From Arthrobacter sp. AQ5-05 (GTDB lineage Bacteria; Actinomycetota; Actinomycetes; Actinomycetales; Micrococcaceae), in assembly GCF_003287975.1 (NCBI RefSeq), contig NZ_QMKQ01000011.1, positions 62,001 through 126,000 on the forward strand: a stretch of DNA of 64,000 nt, in the 5' to 3' direction. The position numbers and the translations under genes were made by a program. The notes beneath the pieces were generated by a model. The model did no database searches. It had not been told where the DNA came from and saw only the letters and a program-made list of their open reading frames with translations. Of this stretch, positions 16,551-23,854 are shown in pieces (position 1 is the first letter of the stretch; the number at the start of each line of letters is the position of its first letter).

Positions 16551-17125
16551 TGTCCAACCACCCCGCGCTCGGCGACCCGCAGGTAGACCCGCGGAGCCGG
16601 CTCCACCAGGTTCAGCCGCAACTCGTCTTCCAAGCCGGCAACGACCGCGGCCGGGTTGACCGGGGTGCCCGAAGTCGGGCTGAGCTGCACCTCGACGCGT
16701 TCGCCGTTCACCGTGACCAGCACCTGTCCCGGTCCGACGCCGGCTTCCGCCCTTGCCCGGCGGGCCAGCGAGGCGGCGAGCACCTGGTCGTCGACGATCA
16801 GGATTGCGTCCTCGCAGGCCAGGGAGTGCCGTGCGCGCCTTCCGCGGCGCAGCCCGTGCACCAGGAGCAGCAGGCCGAACAGTGCTGACGCCAGGCCGAT
16901 GGCCCCCAGCACGGCCGGCTCCAGGTTCCCGGGCAGGGTGGAGGCCCAGAGCCACCAGGTTTCCGGGGTGGCCACCAGGGGTTCCTGGCCAAGGGCCTTG
17001 AGCGCGGCTTCGAAGAGGGCATAGAGGCACACCAGGATGACCAGGGCGGCCGCGGTGATTGCGGCCGGGGAGCGGCCGCTGGTCAATTCGCGTTCACGGA
17101 TTTCCCCGAGCTGTTCCTCTTTCAA
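16547..17125 (-). CDS. DUF6286-type membrane protein of the Asp23 operon
   Basis: 192 residues. Two membrane helices (ITAAALVILVCLYALFEAAL and AVLGAIGLASALFGLLLLVHGL) precede a soluble domain with DAILIVDDQVLAASLARRARAEAG and VTVNGERVEVQLSPTSG, an Asp23-like fold element. It fits the DUF6286 proteins found in actinobacterial Asp23 clusters. The start codon is TTG at 17125, overlapping the upstream stop as TTGA; the downstream junction is ATGA. Probable role: a membrane partner of the Asp23 envelope-stress complex (inferred from context). Confidence 0.75.
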   Translation of the reverse strand: MKEEQLGEIRERELTSGRSPAAITAAALVILVCLYALFEAALKALGQEPLVATPETWWLWASTLPGNLEPAVLGAIGLASALFGLLLLVHGLRRGRRARHSLACEDAILIVDDQVLAASLARRARAEAGVGPGQVLVTVNGERVEVQLSPTSGTPVNPAAVVAGLEDELRLNLVEPAPRVYLRVAERGVVGQ

Positions 17126-17487
17126 CGCCTCACCACCGCGGCCGGGTCAATGATTCCGGTGACCCGCACATCCACCCGGCTGACCAGGGAGCCGGTGAGG
17201 GCGGTGAACTGTTCGCCAATGCCCGCACGTTTCTCGCACACCCTCTCAAGCACCGTGCCGCGGGCCGTGCCATCGGCATCCGTGAGCGGCACCGGCAGTT
17301 GAATGAAAAGGGCCAGGTATCCGGCATCATCGCGCAGGAACGCCCTCACCAGGGAGGGATCGACCCCAAATATCTCAGCCGCCACCGCACGCGCCGTACC
17401 GGCCAGGGCCTGGGCGCTGACCCGGGTGTAGCCCGCGCGCGCCGGAACCCCGGGATCGCGCAGCGTGGCAAGGGGTGGCTGGCTCAT
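17122..17487 (-). CDS. Small Asp23/Gls24-related protein
   Basis: 121 residues, soluble, with GYTRVSAQALAGTARAVAAE, LVRAFLRDDAGYLALFIQLPVPL, a helical middle and SRVDVRVTGI at the end. The alternation of a short helix and VxV strands resembles the Asp23/Gls24 fold in reduced form. It lies third in the operon, overlapping DUF2273 upstream (ATGA) and DUF6286 downstream (TTGA). The long in-frame extension to 17766 runs over neighbouring genes and is rejected. Specific function unknown. Confidence 0.72.
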   Translation of the reverse strand: MSQPPLATLRDPGVPARAGYTRVSAQALAGTARAVAAEIFGVDPSLVRAFLRDDAGYLALFIQLPVPLTDADGTARGTVLERVCEKRAGIGEQFTALTGSLVSRVDVRVTGIIDPAAVVRR

Positions 17488-17675
17488 GACGAGGATCGTC
17501 GCCCGGTTAGTGCGTCCCGGATCGCCCGAAGGTCGATCCTTCCGCCTGCGACGCGGGCAACCAAGGCGCCGATCGCCATGAACAGGGCCATGAGCAGGAA
17601 CCCGCCCAGGCCGTGGGCCAATGCCGCCCAAGCCAGGACGGCTCCCAGGAGCGCACCAGTCAGTGTGGGTTTCAC
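17484..17675 (-). CDS. DUF2273 small membrane protein
   Basis: 63 residues, almost entirely two hydrophobic segments (LLGAVLAWAALAHGL and FLLMALFMAIGALVARV) followed by a short basic tail IDLRAIRDALTGRRSSS. DUF2273 proteins regularly accompany Asp23 and AmaP in Gram-positive bacteria. ATG at 17675 overlaps the Asp23 gene stop by ATGA, and its own stop overlaps the next start the same way. The size is typical. Likely a membrane-anchoring component of the Asp23 complex (inference). Confidence 0.85.
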   Translation of the reverse strand: MKPTLTGALLGAVLAWAALAHGLGGFLLMALFMAIGALVARVAGGRIDLRAIRDALTGRRSSS

Positions 17676-18109
17676 GCTTGTCCCTCCACCGTCGCATCGC
17701 GACGTTTCTCGGATCCCGCAACGGAGACGGGAATGTGGACGTCGCCGATTTCGATGTTGACCTCAATGACCTCGAAGTCGGTGAGCTCCTGGACGGCGTT
17801 GAATACCGCTTCGCGCACCGCGGCGGCCAGGTCGTGGAGGCGAAAGCCGTAGGTCGCGGTGATCACCAGGTCGATGGCGGCTTGCCGGGTCCCCACTTGG
17901 ACGCTGACACCGTGGGCCGGCTCCTGGGCTGATCCCACAGCGCCGCGCAGGGCGCCGAGTGCACGCGAGGTGCCCAATCCCATGGAATGCACTCCCGGAA
18001 TTGCGCGTGCCGCCGCCGCCGCGACCTTTGCGACGGCAAGGTCGGTGATTCTTGTGGTGCCGCTGGCTTCCGTTGCGGGCAGGTTGTGCACCGTCAATTC
18101 ATGATCCAC
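17672..18109 (-). CDS. Asp23/Gls24 family envelope stress protein
   Basis: 145 residues. Core motifs TRITDLAVAKVAAAAARAIPGV, GVSVQVGTRQAAIDLVITATYG, VREAVFNAVQEL and EVIEVNIEIGDVHIPV are diagnostic of the Asp23 family, which forms membrane-associated assemblies and responds to cell-envelope stress. The start is taken as GTG at 18109, with GAGAGGA 8 nt upstream; an in-frame GTG at 18136 is the alternative. It is the first gene of the operon Asp23, DUF2273, Asp23-like, DUF6286, AmaP, each joined to the next by a 4-nt stop/start overlap. Confidence 0.88.
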   Translation of the reverse strand: MDHELTVHNLPATEASGTTRITDLAVAKVAAAAARAIPGVHSMGLGTSRALGALRGAVGSAQEPAHGVSVQVGTRQAAIDLVITATYGFRLHDLAAAVREAVFNAVQELTDFEVIEVNIEIGDVHIPVSVAGSEKRRDATVEGQA

Positions 18110-18288
18110 GGTTCCGGTCCTCTCTACGCTCGCCACACGGTACTCGGCGTACGTCCCCAGCCTACAACTGAATGTGATGCATATCGCAAGGGTTGTCAGG
18201 TGGGCGGGGACTTCGCCACCATGGGGGCCCGCCCGGGCCGTCGCGCGGGCCGCGATTTCTTGTTTGTCGCTTAGGCCCTTGTTAAAGC

Positions 18289-18313
18289 AAAAACCCCCTT
18301 GTTTCCAAGAGGG
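18289..18313 (-). terminator. Rho-independent terminator of the tRNA cluster
   Basis: On the minus strand CCCTCTTG-GAAA-CAAGGGGG forms an 8-bp stem with a GNRA-like loop, followed by TTTTT. It lies just downstream of tRNA-Phe, the last gene of the three-tRNA unit. Confidence 0.85.
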
Positions 18314-18323
18314 CTTTAGATGG

Positions 18324-18396
18324 TGGCTCCGACCGGCGTCGATCCGGTGACCTTTCGATTTTCAGTCGAACGCTCTACCAACTGAGCTACAGAGCC
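18324..18396 (-). tRNA. tRNA-Phe (GAA)
   Basis: A 73-nt cloverleaf. The acceptor arm GGCTCTG pairs with CGGAGCC, the anticodon loop is CTGAAAA giving GAA, and the T arm contains a recognisable TCGA loop. CCA is not encoded. It is the last of three tRNAs transcribed together. Confidence 0.96.
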
Positions 18397-18452
18397 TGGC
18401 ATCATCAGGCAAGATGATCACCGAGATCTTCCAGCGAACCAGAAAACCAAAG

Positions 18453-18526
18453 CGACCCTGACGGGACTTGAACCCGCGACCTCCGCCGTGACAGGGCGGC
18501 GCGCTAACCAACTGCGCTACAGGGCC
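18453..18526 (-). tRNA. tRNA-Asp (GTC)
   Basis: A 74-nt cloverleaf. GGCCCTG pairs with CAGGGTC, the anticodon loop CTGTCAC gives GTC, and the T loop TTCAAGT is canonical. CCA is not encoded. Middle member of the Glu-Asp-Phe unit. Confidence 0.96.
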
Positions 18527-18606
18527 TTACTCGCGAAGTCTCCCTCGCTCACAAGACAAGAACTCTACCAGAGCTTTTCGCTCGTGCAAAATCCGCATTT
18601 CGTGCG

Positions 18607-18679
18607 TACCCCCAACGGGATTCGAACCCGTGCCGCTGCCGTGAAAGGGCAGTGTCCTAGGCCGCTAGACGATGGGGGC
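18607..18679 (-). tRNA. tRNA-Glu (TTC)
   Basis: A 73-nt cloverleaf. GCCCCCA pairs with TGGGGGT, the anticodon loop CTTTCAC gives TTC, and the T loop TTCGAAT is canonical. CCA is not encoded. First of the three tRNAs in the direction of transcription. Confidence 0.96.
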
Positions 18680-18849
18680 CAGGAACCTCTACCGCGAATT
18701 TCTCCGCAGCAGTGGACTCCAACAACTATAGAGGTAAATTTCCCACCACGCAAAACGAGCCGATCAAGACCACAAAATGCGACCCTCGTCACCCTGATTC
18801 CCGCACCTCACCTCACCAAACCACGTCCCGCAGCGGGATCTGCGCTCGG

Positions 18850-18855
18850 TAGAGT
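18850..18855 (+). promoter_or_regulatory. Candidate leaderless -10 hexamer
   Basis: TAGAGT lies 7 nt before the ATG at 18863, which has no ribosome-binding site. The arrangement suggests that transcription starts at the initiation codon of the metallopeptidase gene. Confidence 0.5.
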
Positions 18856-18862
18856 GCAACAC

Positions 18863-19234
18863 ATGGGGTACGAAATGACCGACGATGAATTTGAGCTAGT
18901 GGCCGAGCGCGCCCTGGATGAAATCCCGGAGGCCCTGCTTTCGATGATGGAAAACGTCGCCATCTTCATCGAGGACGCGTACCGGCCGTTGCCGGGCGAG
19001 GACCCGGGCGCCAAATTACTTGGCCTCTACGAGGGGACGGCACTGACCGAGCGCGACTCGGGGTGGGGCGCCGGGGCCATGCCCGACCGCATCACGATCT
19101 TCAAGGATGCAATCCTTGAAATATGCTCCTCGGAAAAGCAGGTGATCGAAGAGGTTGGCATCACGATCGTTCACGAAATCGCCCACCACTTCGGCATCGA
19201 CGACGATCGGCTGCACGAGCTCGGGTGGGGCTGA
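18863..19234 (+). CDS. Minimal zincin metallopeptidase family protein
   Basis: 123 residues. The zinc-binding HEIAHHFGIDD (HExxH plus downstream Asp) lies near residue 105, and the N-terminal half is acidic and helical (DDEFELVAERALDEIPEALL). This is the short predicted Zn-dependent protease family common in actinobacteria (Zincin_1/DUF1025). There is no signal peptide, so it should act in the cytosol; the substrate is unknown. The ATG at 18863 lacks a Shine-Dalgarno but follows a TAGAGT hexamer by 7 nt, so leaderless translation is likely; a second ATG four codons on has GGGG upstream. Confidence 0.87.
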   Translation: MGYEMTDDEFELVAERALDEIPEALLSMMENVAIFIEDAYRPLPGEDPGAKLLGLYEGTALTERDSGWGAGAMPDRITIFKDAILEICSSEKQVIEEVGITIVHEIAHHFGIDDDRLHELGWG

Positions 19235-19589
19235 CAGGCTGTTTCGCTCGAAAAATTTCCTGTGGCTTTCCCCGGCCGCGGCCCACTGGCGCATCGCCCC
19301 CGGCCAGCCCGGCGTTTCGACAATCCAAAATATAACGAAGTGGTCTCGGAAATCGTCCAAAATCACCGTTTTTCGCGAACCCGGGCTCGACAAGCCCCAA
19401 AAGCTCCTGCATTATCGTTATGCATTCGTTGCATAAGCCACCCCAGCACACTCCTACCTTCATCTTGGGGATGCAGTACAGCCCGTGACCATTTTCGCTA
19501 AATGACCCCGGCAGGCCCATCCTGCCTCGGGTTGCCCGGCCACGAATCAACCACCTGGTTGGACTGCAAGGCAGTTAGGAACCCCCCTC
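19235..19589. other. Intergenic region ahead of the first NlpC/P60 gene
   Basis: These 355 bases hold no convincing gene. They contain the perfect inverted repeat TTATGCA-TTCGT-TGCATAA (19418-19436), a GGCAGG/CCTGCC hairpin (19511-19527) and CAACC-ACCT-GGTTG (19548-19561). I expect the promoter and a 5' leader here. I looked for a c-di-AMP riboswitch, often found ahead of cell-wall hydrolases, and did not see its conserved core. Confidence 0.5.
19418..19436. promoter_or_regulatory. Inverted repeat upstream of NlpC/P60 gene 1
   Basis: TTATGCA-TTCGT-TGCATAA is a perfect 7-bp inverted repeat about 155 nt upstream of the first cell-wall hydrolase gene. A protein-binding site is likely; no regulator is assigned. 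Confidence 0.4.
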
Positions 19590-20702
19590 ATGTCCATCTT
19601 CAAGAGCGTGGTCGTCGTGACCAGCGCAGCACTCATTGCCTCGGGCGCATTGACCGCCAGCAGTGCACCGGCACCCGCTGCCGGCAGCACCACACAGCAC
19701 CTCCCTGCTGCCTCCGGACAGCTCAATCCGGGCCCGCTGGCCGCCATCACCAGGTCCCTGGCAGCCGCCCAGCTCTCCCCTGCGAAAACCGCAGCGGCCC
19801 TTGAGCAGCAGCTGGCCTCCGTCCGCACGGCTCTCCAAGACGCCGAGGCGGCGGCGCTTGAGGCCACGGAGAACGCCGTGGCCGCGGAAGAGGCCGCCAC
19901 GCAGGACCGGACCACGGCGGCTTCCCTGGCCGGAACCTCCCTGGCGACCCTGGGCCGGAGCCAAGCCCAGGTCCAGCAGCTGGAGTCCGCACGGCTCGCC
20001 CGCACAGCCCAGGGGCTCTTCGACCAAGCCGAGCTGAGGCTTAACGCCAAGCAGGAGGAACTTGTCGAGGTGTCCGCGTCGCTGCACAAGACCTCGGTTG
20101 CCCGGGAAAATGCACGGCTGGCCAAGCTGTCCGAGTCCCGCGAGGACGCCGAGCTCATGGCCGCACTGGAGGACATCGAATCGAATGTCGCCGATCCCGT
20201 GAACGATCCGGCGGTGGATCCCGAGACCCTCGAAAACGCCCAGGCAGCCATCGGCGCGCTTGGCACCGCGTCGGTGGCCACCGCCGCCATCCAGGTTCCC
20301 ACCAAGAAGCTGACGCGGACGGCCCGGATCAAGAAGTCCATCAAGTGGGCCAAGAAGGTCGCCAAGAACAACAAGTACAAGTACCGGTACGGCGCCACCG
20401 GCCCGCGGTACTTCGATTGCTCCGGCTACGTGGGCAAGGCATTCGCCAACGGTGGAAAGAAGCTCAAGCGCACATCCAGCGCCCAATACAAGGCGGCACC
20501 CAAGAAGGTGAAGCTCTCGAAGCTGAAGAAGGGTGACCTGGTTTTCTGGTCGTCCAACCGCGGCCGATCTTTCTACCACGTGGCCATGTATGTGGGAAAG
20601 GGCAAGATCGCCCATGCCCGAAACCCCAAGGCCGGCATTTCCGTAACCAAGCTGAATTATGCGGGCATGCGCAATATCTACAAGTACGCGGGCCGCTACT
20701 GA
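19590..20702 (+). CDS. Secreted NlpC/P60 peptidoglycan endopeptidase 1
   Basis: 370 residues. The signal peptide ends near residue 30 (SALIASGALTASSAPAPAA). Residues 60-215 form an Ala/Glu-rich helical coiled-coil. A Lys-rich linker (KKLTRTARIKKSIKWAKKV) precedes the C-terminal NlpC/P60 domain, with the nucleophile in YFDCSGYVGKAF, the catalytic His in FYHVAMYVG and a third polar residue near AHARNP. These enzymes cleave the peptide stems of peptidoglycan, here outside the cell. The basic linker could bind anionic wall polymers (inference). GTTAGGAACC lies upstream of the ATG. A paralogue follows at 20984; the two share the catalytic domain but not the N-terminal half. Confidence 0.92.
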   Translation: MSIFKSVVVVTSAALIASGALTASSAPAPAAGSTTQHLPAASGQLNPGPLAAITRSLAAAQLSPAKTAAALEQQLASVRTALQDAEAAALEATENAVAAEEAATQDRTTAASLAGTSLATLGRSQAQVQQLESARLARTAQGLFDQAELRLNAKQEELVEVSASLHKTSVARENARLAKLSESREDAELMAALEDIESNVADPVNDPAVDPETLENAQAAIGALGTASVATAAIQVPTKKLTRTARIKKSIKWAKKVAKNNKYKYRYGATGPRYFDCSGYVGKAFANGGKKLKRTSSAQYKAAPKKVKLSKLKKGDLVFWSSNRGRSFYHVAMYVGKGKIAHARNPKAGISVTKLNYAGMRNIYKYAGRY

Positions 20703-20726
20703 TCGAACCCGCTTGGCGGCGCCCGG

Positions 20727-20775
20727 CGACACCCCGCACTGACCTTGGACGACACGGCTTCGGTGCGGGGCGTCA
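20727..20775 (+). terminator. Hairpin between the two NlpC/P60 genes
   Basis: A CCCCGCAC arm pairs with GTGCGGGG around a loop of about 20 nt, just after the first hydrolase stop. There is no long T run, so it may only partly terminate. Confidence 0.45.
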
Positions 20776-20814
20776 TTCCGGAATCGCCTGCATATTAAGG
20801 ACGAATTAAGGAAT

Positions 20815-20832
20815 AATTACACCGTTGTAATT
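20815..20832. promoter_or_regulatory. Inverted repeat upstream of NlpC/P60 gene 2
   Basis: AATTACA-CCGT-TGTAATT is a perfect 7-bp repeat in an unusually AT-rich stretch about 150 nt ahead of the second hydrolase. It lies where a promoter would be expected; MtrA controls such genes in actinobacteria, but this site is not a proven MtrA box. Confidence 0.45.
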
Positions 20833-20983
20833 GAAGTTATTGATGTGACTGCTGTTGCCAGTGTGAATAGGTATCCCATAGGGTGCTATAGGAAGCAGCG
20901 ATCAGGCCGCACCGTCCAGGCCGTATTTCTCGCATTGGTTGCGAGACTTGCAAACCGATCGCCGCGGTAAGGATCAACACGGC

Positions 20984-22630
20984 ATGGCAATCAGGGAAAC
21001 ACTGGGCGTCGCCGCCTGCTCAATTGCATTGGCAGCCACGTGCTTTACGGGCGGACTCCCCGCCGCAGCGGCAACGCTGAACGCACCAAGCACCATCGGC
21101 ATCGCGGCACAGCCCAACACCTTGGGCACCGCCATGCCCACCCAAACCCAGCTGGAAGCAGCCAAGTCGGATCCCGAGGCGCTCGGCGCCCTGGTCGATC
21201 GACTTGAATCCGAAATCGAATCCGGCCGCCAACGCATCATCACCGCCGAGGCAGCCGCATTGGACGCCCAAGACATCTTGTTGGATGCCGACCAGCTCCT
21301 TGCCGAACGCACCCAGTCCGCCGAGGAAGCCAAGGCCGAGGCCGAGAAGGCCACCGAGTTCCTGCTTTCGAGCAAGAAAGATGTCGGGGCACTGGCCTCG
21401 GACCTGTACCGCAACGGCGGCGTCAACCCCGGCGTGGTGACCCTGTTGGAGGACACCAAGGACAACGACGTCCTGTACAAGGCCTCCACCATGGACGCCC
21501 TGAGCGCAAACCGCACCATGACGGTGAACAATGCCGAGGACGCGGCAGCGCTGTGGACGGCGTGGCAGGACTACGCCGCAGCGGCCGCGGAAGCCGCCGA
21601 CGAGGCCACGGCGGCCCAGCGCACCGCAGCCGCCGAGGCCACGACCACTCTTTCCAGCTACCAGGACTCCGTTGCTCCGCAGGAACAGCTCCGCGAGCAG
21701 CTCATTGGGCAGCTGGCCTTCCTGCACGAGGTCGACGCCGCCAAGGAGGCCGAGCGCATTGCCGCCAAGGAAGCGGCAGCCGAAGCCAAGAGGCTCCAGG
21801 AACTGATCGACAACGCGCCACAGGCCAAGCCGCTGGAGATCAGGCAAAGCAAGGCTCCGGAGATCAAGCCGCTGGCCGCCCCGCCAAAGGTCCCCACCGA
21901 GCGCCCGCACGGCCAAACACTGGTCCCCAAGTCTTCGGCACCCAAGGCGCCCCAGCTGACGGTTGCGGTTCCTCCCAAGGACCCCGAAGCAGCCCCCGCC
22001 CCGAAGCCCGAGGTGACGCAGGCGCCAAAGCCGGCTCCCACGCCCGAGGCTCCCAGGGAAACGGCCAAGCCCAAGCCCCAGGCGACGCAGGCCCCGAAGC
22101 CGACACCCAGGCCCGAGGCACCCAAGGAGACGGCCAAGCCGAAGCCCAAGCCGAGCGCTACGCCGAAGCCCCCGACAATCGCTCCGCAGGCCCCGAAGGA
22201 ATCGGTCAAGCCAAAGCCCGAACCCGAACCCGAGACTTCGGCACCGCAATCGTCGCGCAACTACAACGCCGCCTTTGCTTGGGGCCGCATGATCGCCAAT
22301 GACGAATCCAAGCAGTACAGGTACGGCGCCAACGGCCCGGACTTCTACGACTGCTCGTCATTCACCCAGGCGGCCTATTCCAAGTCGGGCATCAGCCTGC
22401 CCCGGAGTTCCTCCCAGCAATACGCCGCGGCCCCGACCAAGGTCCCGCTCAGCCAGCTGCGCCGGGGTGACCTGGTGTTCTCCTCATCCAACGGCGGCAG
22501 TTCGTTCTACCACGTAGCCATCTACCTGGGCGGCGGACAGGTCCTACATGCACGCAACCCCAACAGCGGCATCTCCGTGACCCCGCTGAGCTGGGTCAAC
22601 AACCTGCATCCCTACGCGGGACGCTACTAG
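20984..22630 (+). CDS. Secreted NlpC/P60 peptidoglycan endopeptidase 2 with coiled coil and Pro/Lys linker
   Basis: 548 residues. The signal peptide is at 5-35 (VAACSIALAATCFTGGLPAAAA). A long coiled coil occupies about 50-290 (ALVDRLESEIESGRQRIITA and later AEEAKAEAEKATEF), the organisation seen in RipA-like hydrolases, where it autoinhibits or docks on the divisome (family knowledge). A low-complexity Pro/Lys/Glu linker with repeated APKPxPxPEAPxETAKPKP units spans about 330-425. The C-terminal NlpC/P60 domain has FYDCSSFTQAAY, FYHVAIYLG and LHARNP. The ATG at 20984 has AAGGAT about 10 nt upstream. It probably splits septal or lateral peptidoglycan; a terminator follows. Confidence 0.92.
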   Translation: MAIRETLGVAACSIALAATCFTGGLPAAAATLNAPSTIGIAAQPNTLGTAMPTQTQLEAAKSDPEALGALVDRLESEIESGRQRIITAEAAALDAQDILLDADQLLAERTQSAEEAKAEAEKATEFLLSSKKDVGALASDLYRNGGVNPGVVTLLEDTKDNDVLYKASTMDALSANRTMTVNNAEDAAALWTAWQDYAAAAAEAADEATAAQRTAAAEATTTLSSYQDSVAPQEQLREQLIGQLAFLHEVDAAKEAERIAAKEAAAEAKRLQELIDNAPQAKPLEIRQSKAPEIKPLAAPPKVPTERPHGQTLVPKSSAPKAPQLTVAVPPKDPEAAPAPKPEVTQAPKPAPTPEAPRETAKPKPQATQAPKPTPRPEAPKETAKPKPKPSATPKPPTIAPQAPKESVKPKPEPEPETSAPQSSRNYNAAFAWGRMIANDESKQYRYGANGPDFYDCSSFTQAAYSKSGISLPRSSSQQYAAAPTKVPLSQLRRGDLVFSSSNGGSSFYHVAIYLGGGQVLHARNPNSGISVTPLSWVNNLHPYAGRY

Positions 22631-22655
22631 GCACGTAGCAAACCAGGCCGCCATG

Positions 22656-22694
22656 AGTGAGGGCGCTGCAACCATTGGTTGCAGCGCCCTCACT
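22656..22694. terminator. Strong bidirectional terminator
   Basis: A perfect 18-bp stem (22656-22673 with 22677-22694) with a 3-nt loop sits between the convergent NlpC/P60 gene 2 and the universal stress protein gene. Confidence 0.8.
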
Positions 22695-22712
22695 GGTTGG
22701 ACGGGAAACGGC

Positions 22713-23684
22713 CTACAGGCCGTTGGCCCTGTCCTCGAACTCCTGGCGGGAGGCCAGACGCGGGTCGTCCCCGTCGGGAACCACCATCACCGGACCCTTG
22801 GAGTGGTGCAGCACGCCCTGGCTGGTCGATCCCAGGAGCATCCCCGCAAAGCCGCCGCGGCCGCGGGAGCCGGTCACCAGCAGCCGGGCGGTCTGGGATT
22901 CGCGGATCAGTATTTCCACCGGGGCCCCGTCGATCACGTCGGTCTCGATCTCCAGGCCCGGGAACAGGCTCTGCAGCCAGGCCTTGCCGATGCCCATCTG
23001 GTGGCGCACGTCGGCGGTGACAGCTTCCTGGTCGACGGTTGCCGGCATCCAGGCCAGCGCACCGCTGATCGGGGGCAGGGCACAGACCACGCGCAGCGTC
23101 AGTCCGCGGGTGGCGGCCAATTCGGCGGCCACCAGCACGGCCAGGCGGGCCCGGTCCGATCCGTCCACGCCGACAACGATGCGGTCCTGGACCTGGACGT
23201 CGTTCTCATCGCGCTTGGCAACGCACAGCGGCACCACCACGGTCGGGCATTTGGCGTGGGCCGGAAGTGCGCTGGAAACCGATCCGAGCAGCCTTCCGAC
23301 AAATCCGCCGCGGCCCCGGGTGCCGACGACGATCAGTTCGGCCTGCCGGCTCAAGTCCAACAGCACCCCGGCCGGATCGCCGGACTCGATGTAGGTGCGA
23401 ACCGTGATGTCGGTATCGGTGATCGTGGCACGCGCCTGGCGCACGACTTCCTCGGCGCCGTTGCGGATCAGCTGGTCGTCCAGCGTGGCATAGCCGGCGT
23501 CCATGGAGGAGGCGGCGAAGACCGGGATCGTGTAGGCCGTCACGATGTTCAGTATGCTTCCGCGCCGCTTGGCTTCCTGTTCAGCCCATTTCAGGGCGCA
23601 GAGGCCCTGGTCCGAACCGTCGACACCCACAACGATTCCCTCGATGACCTCGGCGTCGCCCTCGGGCCTGTTGTTTTCGCTCAT
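22713..23684 (-). CDS. Tandem-domain universal stress protein
   Basis: 323 residues made of two UspA domains. Each begins with a strand ending in VVGVDGSD (residues about 18 and 166) and ends with the ATP-binding loop: GTRGRGGFVGRLLGS in the first and GSRGRGGFAGMLLGS in the second. Both loops keep the G-2x-G-9x-G(S) pattern of ATP-binding USPs. The ATG at 23684 has AGGAG 8 nt upstream, favouring it over a GTG three codons earlier. Such double USPs are common in actinobacteria and respond to hypoxia, starvation or dormancy (family knowledge). It stands alone, divergent from the purine permease. Confidence 0.93.
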   Translation of the reverse strand: MSENNRPEGDAEVIEGIVVGVDGSDQGLCALKWAEQEAKRRGSILNIVTAYTIPVFAASSMDAGYATLDDQLIRNGAEEVVRQARATITDTDITVRTYIESGDPAGVLLDLSRQAELIVVGTRGRGGFVGRLLGSVSSALPAHAKCPTVVVPLCVAKRDENDVQVQDRIVVGVDGSDRARLAVLVAAELAATRGLTLRVVCALPPISGALAWMPATVDQEAVTADVRHQMGIGKAWLQSLFPGLEIETDVIDGAPVEILIRESQTARLLVTGSRGRGGFAGMLLGSTSQGVLHHSKGPVMVVPDGDDPRLASRQEFEDRANGL

Positions 23685-23842
23685 CGCCTTCACTCCTACG
23701 CGTCACGGTCTGGGTCCTAGCGGGCTTCCCCCGTACGAGGTCCCGTGCTTCCATTGTTCACCACAGTGTGACGTGGGTCTATCTGTTGCCGAGCGTGGCG
23801 CATTTCTCCCTTGTTTTTTCGCCTAGCGGCGTAAAGTCGAAC

Positions 23843-23848
23843 TATAAT
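23843..23848 (+). promoter_or_regulatory. Consensus -10 (TATAAT) of a likely leaderless promoter
   Basis: A perfect TATAAT ends 6 nt before the ATG of the NCS2 permease, and no ribosome-binding site is present. Transcription should begin on or very near the A of the ATG. The -35 region is weak. Confidence 0.7.
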
Positions 23849-23854
23849 TCCCCC

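Noticed and set aside
19235-19589. c-di-AMP riboswitch ahead of the NlpC/P60 gene
   Set aside because: Expected in some actinobacteria and tempting because disA is in the window, but the conserved core sequence and pseudoknot were not seen. A covariance-model search would settle it.
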